DNA of 7,647 bases from Sphingomonas sp. Lineage in GTDB: Bacteria > Pseudomonadota > Alphaproteobacteria > Sphingomonadales > Sphingomonadaceae. A program made the translations under genes and the position numbers. This document shows, piece by piece, positions 6,388-7,647 of the stretch. Under the pieces are notes generated by a model that saw only the letters and a list, made by a program, of their open reading frames with translations, did not search any database and was not told where the DNA came from. The stretch is from NCBI GenBank assembly GCA_030146605.1, contig JASLBO010000133.1, positions 1 through 7,647 of the forward strand, read 5' to 3'. Each line of letters starts with the position of its first letter. Positions within the stretch are counted from its first letter, which is position 1.

Positions 6388-6393
6388 CGGTTA

Positions 6394-6430
6394 GATCGAT
6401 CCTCCCCCGCTGCGCGAGGGAGGATCGATC
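6394..6430. repeat. REP-like hairpin between divergent thyA and radC-like genes
   Basis: GATCGATCCTCCC (6394-6406) and GGGAGGATCGATC (6418-6430) are perfect 13-bp inverted arms around an 11-base loop. The core 6401-6425 is identical in 24 of 25 bases to 3071-3095 in the ribF-side palindrome, and its reverse complement matches 2964-2988 with a one-base insertion. It sits between two divergent genes, so it is not placed to terminate either. This marks it as a dispersed repeat rather than a terminator. Confidence 0.78.
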
Positions 6431-6489
6431 CCGCCAAAGCGGAGCGGTCTGCGCTTCGGCGGTCACCGCGCGGATGGCAGCTACCGATC

Positions 6490-6888
6490 GTGGGACTGGA
6501 AGCCCTGAATGCGCCGCGCCGCCTTGCCGACCCGGCCGCCGCGGGCGCGCTGTTTGCGTGCCTCGCCGACGAAGCGGCCGAAGTGGTGGCGTTCGTCTAT
6601 CTGGCCACAGATCAGCGCGTGCTCGGGATGCGCCATGCGCGCTCCGGCTCGGTCGACCGGCTGGTGCTGCCGATCCGCGACATCGCCGCCGATGCCCTCG
6701 CGTTCGGCGCGGTCGCCGTGGTGATGGCGCACAACCATCCGAGCGGCGATCCGGCGCCCAGCATCGCGGACCGCGAGGCTACGCGATTGCTGGCGCGGGC
6801 GCTCGCGACGCTCGACATCCGGCTGCTCGATCACCTGATCGTCGCGCGCAACGGCGTGACCAGCTTCCGCCAGCTCGGTCTACTCTGA
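6490..6888 (+). CDS. Short RadC-like protein, JAB/MPN metalloprotease-fold domain only
   Basis: 132-residue protein with the C-terminal JAB domain of the RadC (UPF0758) family. The JAMM-type zinc site appears complete: E31 in AAEVVAFVYL, H81 and H83 in AHNHPSGD, S91 and D94 in PSIADREAT. The family-type ending DHLIVARNGVTSFRQLGLL is present. Full-length RadC proteins are about 220 residues with an N-terminal helix-hairpin-helix region, which is missing here. The chosen start is GTG at 6490; there is no in-frame ATG upstream and no Shine-Dalgarno, so the start is uncertain. The frame stays open upstream only through the REP-like hairpin. It is the only convincing plus-strand gene in the window and overlaps the methyltransferase-like gene tail to tail by 9 bp. 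A weak inverted repeat (6433-6440 with 6453-6460) precedes it. RadC function is unsettled; a DNA-repair role is not well supported. Confidence 0.85.
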   Translation: MGLEALNAPRRLADPAAAGALFACLADEAAEVVAFVYLATDQRVLGMRHARSGSVDRLVLPIRDIAADALAFGAVAVVMAHNHPSGDPAPSIADREATRLLARALATLDIRLLDHLIVARNGVTSFRQLGLL

Positions 6889-7617
6889 CCCCTGCCCCGA
6901 TTGCACCGCGGCGGGGGTGGCGAGCGCGCCGCTCTTGCACGCCTTGATCATGCCGGGCTCGGGGCGCGCGCCGGCGGCGCGGAAGATCGCGATATAGCCG
7001 CCCGCCGACGGCATCGGCCGCATCGAGACCAGGGCATAGCCGACCGCGGCGAATTCGCATTTGAGCAGATCGGGCGGCGTGCCGTGATGCTCGGTGGGCC
7101 GGTTGGCGTCGACCACGATCACTTGCCCGTCGGGACGCAGCGACGGCCGCAGCCGCCACAGGAACTCATAAGGCGATTCGATCTCGTGATACATGTGCAC
7201 CATCAGCACGCGATCGAAGCTCGCTTCGGGCAGGCGCGGATCGGCGGGAAGCCCCAGCCGGACGCTGACATTGTCGAGCCGCTCGCGCACGACGCGGGTC
7301 GCCAGCGCATCGCGGACCTCGGGAACGATGTCCTCGGCGACCACACGGCCTTCCTTGCCGACGCGCTGGCCGAGGCGGATCGTGTAATAGCCTTCGCCTG
7401 CGCCGATATCGGCGACGGTCATGCCCGGCTTGATCCCGGCAAGGGCCATTACCTTGCCGGCTTCGTTCAGCCGGTCCCGCGCCTCCTCGGTCGACCAGCG
7501 GGCCGAGACGATCGGAGCGACCGGCCGCTGGGGCTCCGGAAAGGCCGGCTTCTCCGGCTTCGCCTCGCAGGCGCAGGCCAGAGCCAAGAGCGGGAGGAGG
7601 GCCGCCCTAATCGACAT
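6880..7617 (-). CDS. Predicted exported class I SAM-dependent methyltransferase-like protein
   Basis: 245 residues. The N-terminus MSIRAALLPLLALACACEAK is a signal peptide, either lipoprotein type (C15 or C17, neither with an ideal lipobox) or Sec type; a Pro-rich linker follows at 22-35. The Rossmann methyltransferase domain shows motif I VADIGAGEGYYTIRLG at 68-83, the acidic end of strand 2 near VVAEDI at 92-97, and FDRVLMVHMYHEIESP at 134-149 for the post-motif II/III region, then a strand VIVVDANRP at 166-174. This resembles a family of predicted methyltransferases carrying signal peptides (COG4798-like, from memory). Export is odd because SAM is cytosolic. The start is ATG at 7617-7615 with GGAGGT 5 bases upstream, inside the end of the preceding gene, so translation is likely coupled. 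The acceptor substrate is unknown. Confidence 0.85.
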   Translation of the reverse strand: MSIRAALLPLLALACACEAKPEKPAFPEPQRPVAPIVSARWSTEEARDRLNEAGKVMALAGIKPGMTVADIGAGEGYYTIRLGQRVGKEGRVVAEDIVPEVRDALATRVVRERLDNVSVRLGLPADPRLPEASFDRVLMVHMYHEIESPYEFLWRLRPSLRPDGQVIVVDANRPTEHHGTPPDLLKCEFAAVGYALVSMRPMPSAGGYIAIFRAAGARPEPGMIKACKSGALATPAAVQSGQGSE

Positions 7618-7647
7618 CTTCGACCTCCACCTGCTCCCCGGTCACGC
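7607..7647 (-). CDS. C-terminal end of an unidentified upstream gene (partial)
   Basis: A minus-strand frame enters from the right edge and reads VTGEQVEVEDVD before a TAG stop at 7609-7607. It overlaps the first 11 bases of the methyltransferase-like gene. The acidic tail, the good Shine-Dalgarno embedded in it and the overlap all suggest a real gene end in the same operon, but 13 codons are too few to identify it. Confidence 0.45.
   Translation of the reverse strand, partial: VTGEQVEVEDVD
7623..7628 (-). promoter_or_regulatory. Ribosome binding site of the methyltransferase-like gene
   Basis: GGAGGT on the minus strand, 5 bases before the ATG at 7617. It is the strongest Shine-Dalgarno in the window and fixes the start. 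ribF, thyA and ileS have none, which makes the contrast informative. Confidence 0.75.

Noticed and set aside
5582..6394. Plus-strand open frame of 270 codons opposite thyA
   Set aside because: thyA is unambiguous with every catalytic residue; the antisense frame is a composition artefact.
6394..6430. Hairpin as a rho-independent terminator
   Set aside because: It lies between two divergent starts and has no T-run on either side; the match to 3071-3095 marks it as a repeat.
6474..6947. ATG-started plus-strand frame over the radC-like gene
   Set aside because: It is in a different phase from the JAMM motif HNHPSGD and its product is Arg/Ser-rich without domains.

Overview
The window looks like chromosomal DNA of a high-GC alphaproteobacterium, most likely a sphingomonad (Sphingomonadaceae). 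This rests on the GC-rich codon use, the general look of the housekeeping proteins and the ribF-ileS order; no database search was possible. Nearly every gene is on the minus strand. There is no sign of phage, transposase, CRISPR, rRNA or tRNA.

Layout from right to left, following minus-strand transcription. The right edge holds the last codons of an unidentified gene. It overlaps the start of an exported, SAM-methyltransferase-like protein (6880-7617). That gene meets a short plus-strand RadC-like JAB-domain gene (6490-6888) tail to tail. A divergent gap (6353-6489) carrying a REP-like hairpin leads into a tight four-gene run: thyA (5558-6352), a glutaminyl-peptide cyclotransferase-type lipoprotein (4746-5558), folA (4261-4740) and a membrane-anchored M19 dipeptidase (3095-4264). 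The joins are a 1-nt overlap, a 5-nt gap and a 4-nt ATGA overlap. ThyA converts methylene-THF to DHF while making dTMP, and FolA reduces DHF back to THF, so the run pairs the two halves of the thymidylate cycle with two predicted envelope peptide-processing enzymes.

A 134-bp REPIN-like palindrome follows the dipeptidase and its tip forms part of that gene's stop codon. Next comes ribF (2000-2926), with a plausible sigma70-type promoter whose predicted start site falls on or beside the ATG, so its mRNA may be leaderless. After a 413-bp non-coding gap comes ileS (1-1586), cut by the left edge after 528 residues.

The most unusual non-coding structure is in the ribF-ileS gap: thirteen degenerate units beginning GCG (typical core GCGACAC), spaced almost exactly 11 bp apart (1705-1846). 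Downstream of it lie a TTGACAC tandem pair and a 7-bp inverted repeat. The most unusual coding feature is an editing-domain segment of IleRS, about 55 residues longer than in E. coli, encoded by DNA with clearly lower GC than its flanks. The dispersed REP-like family (three places here) and its position next to promoters and stop codons is the third point of interest. I see no obvious new multi-gene defence or metabolic system.
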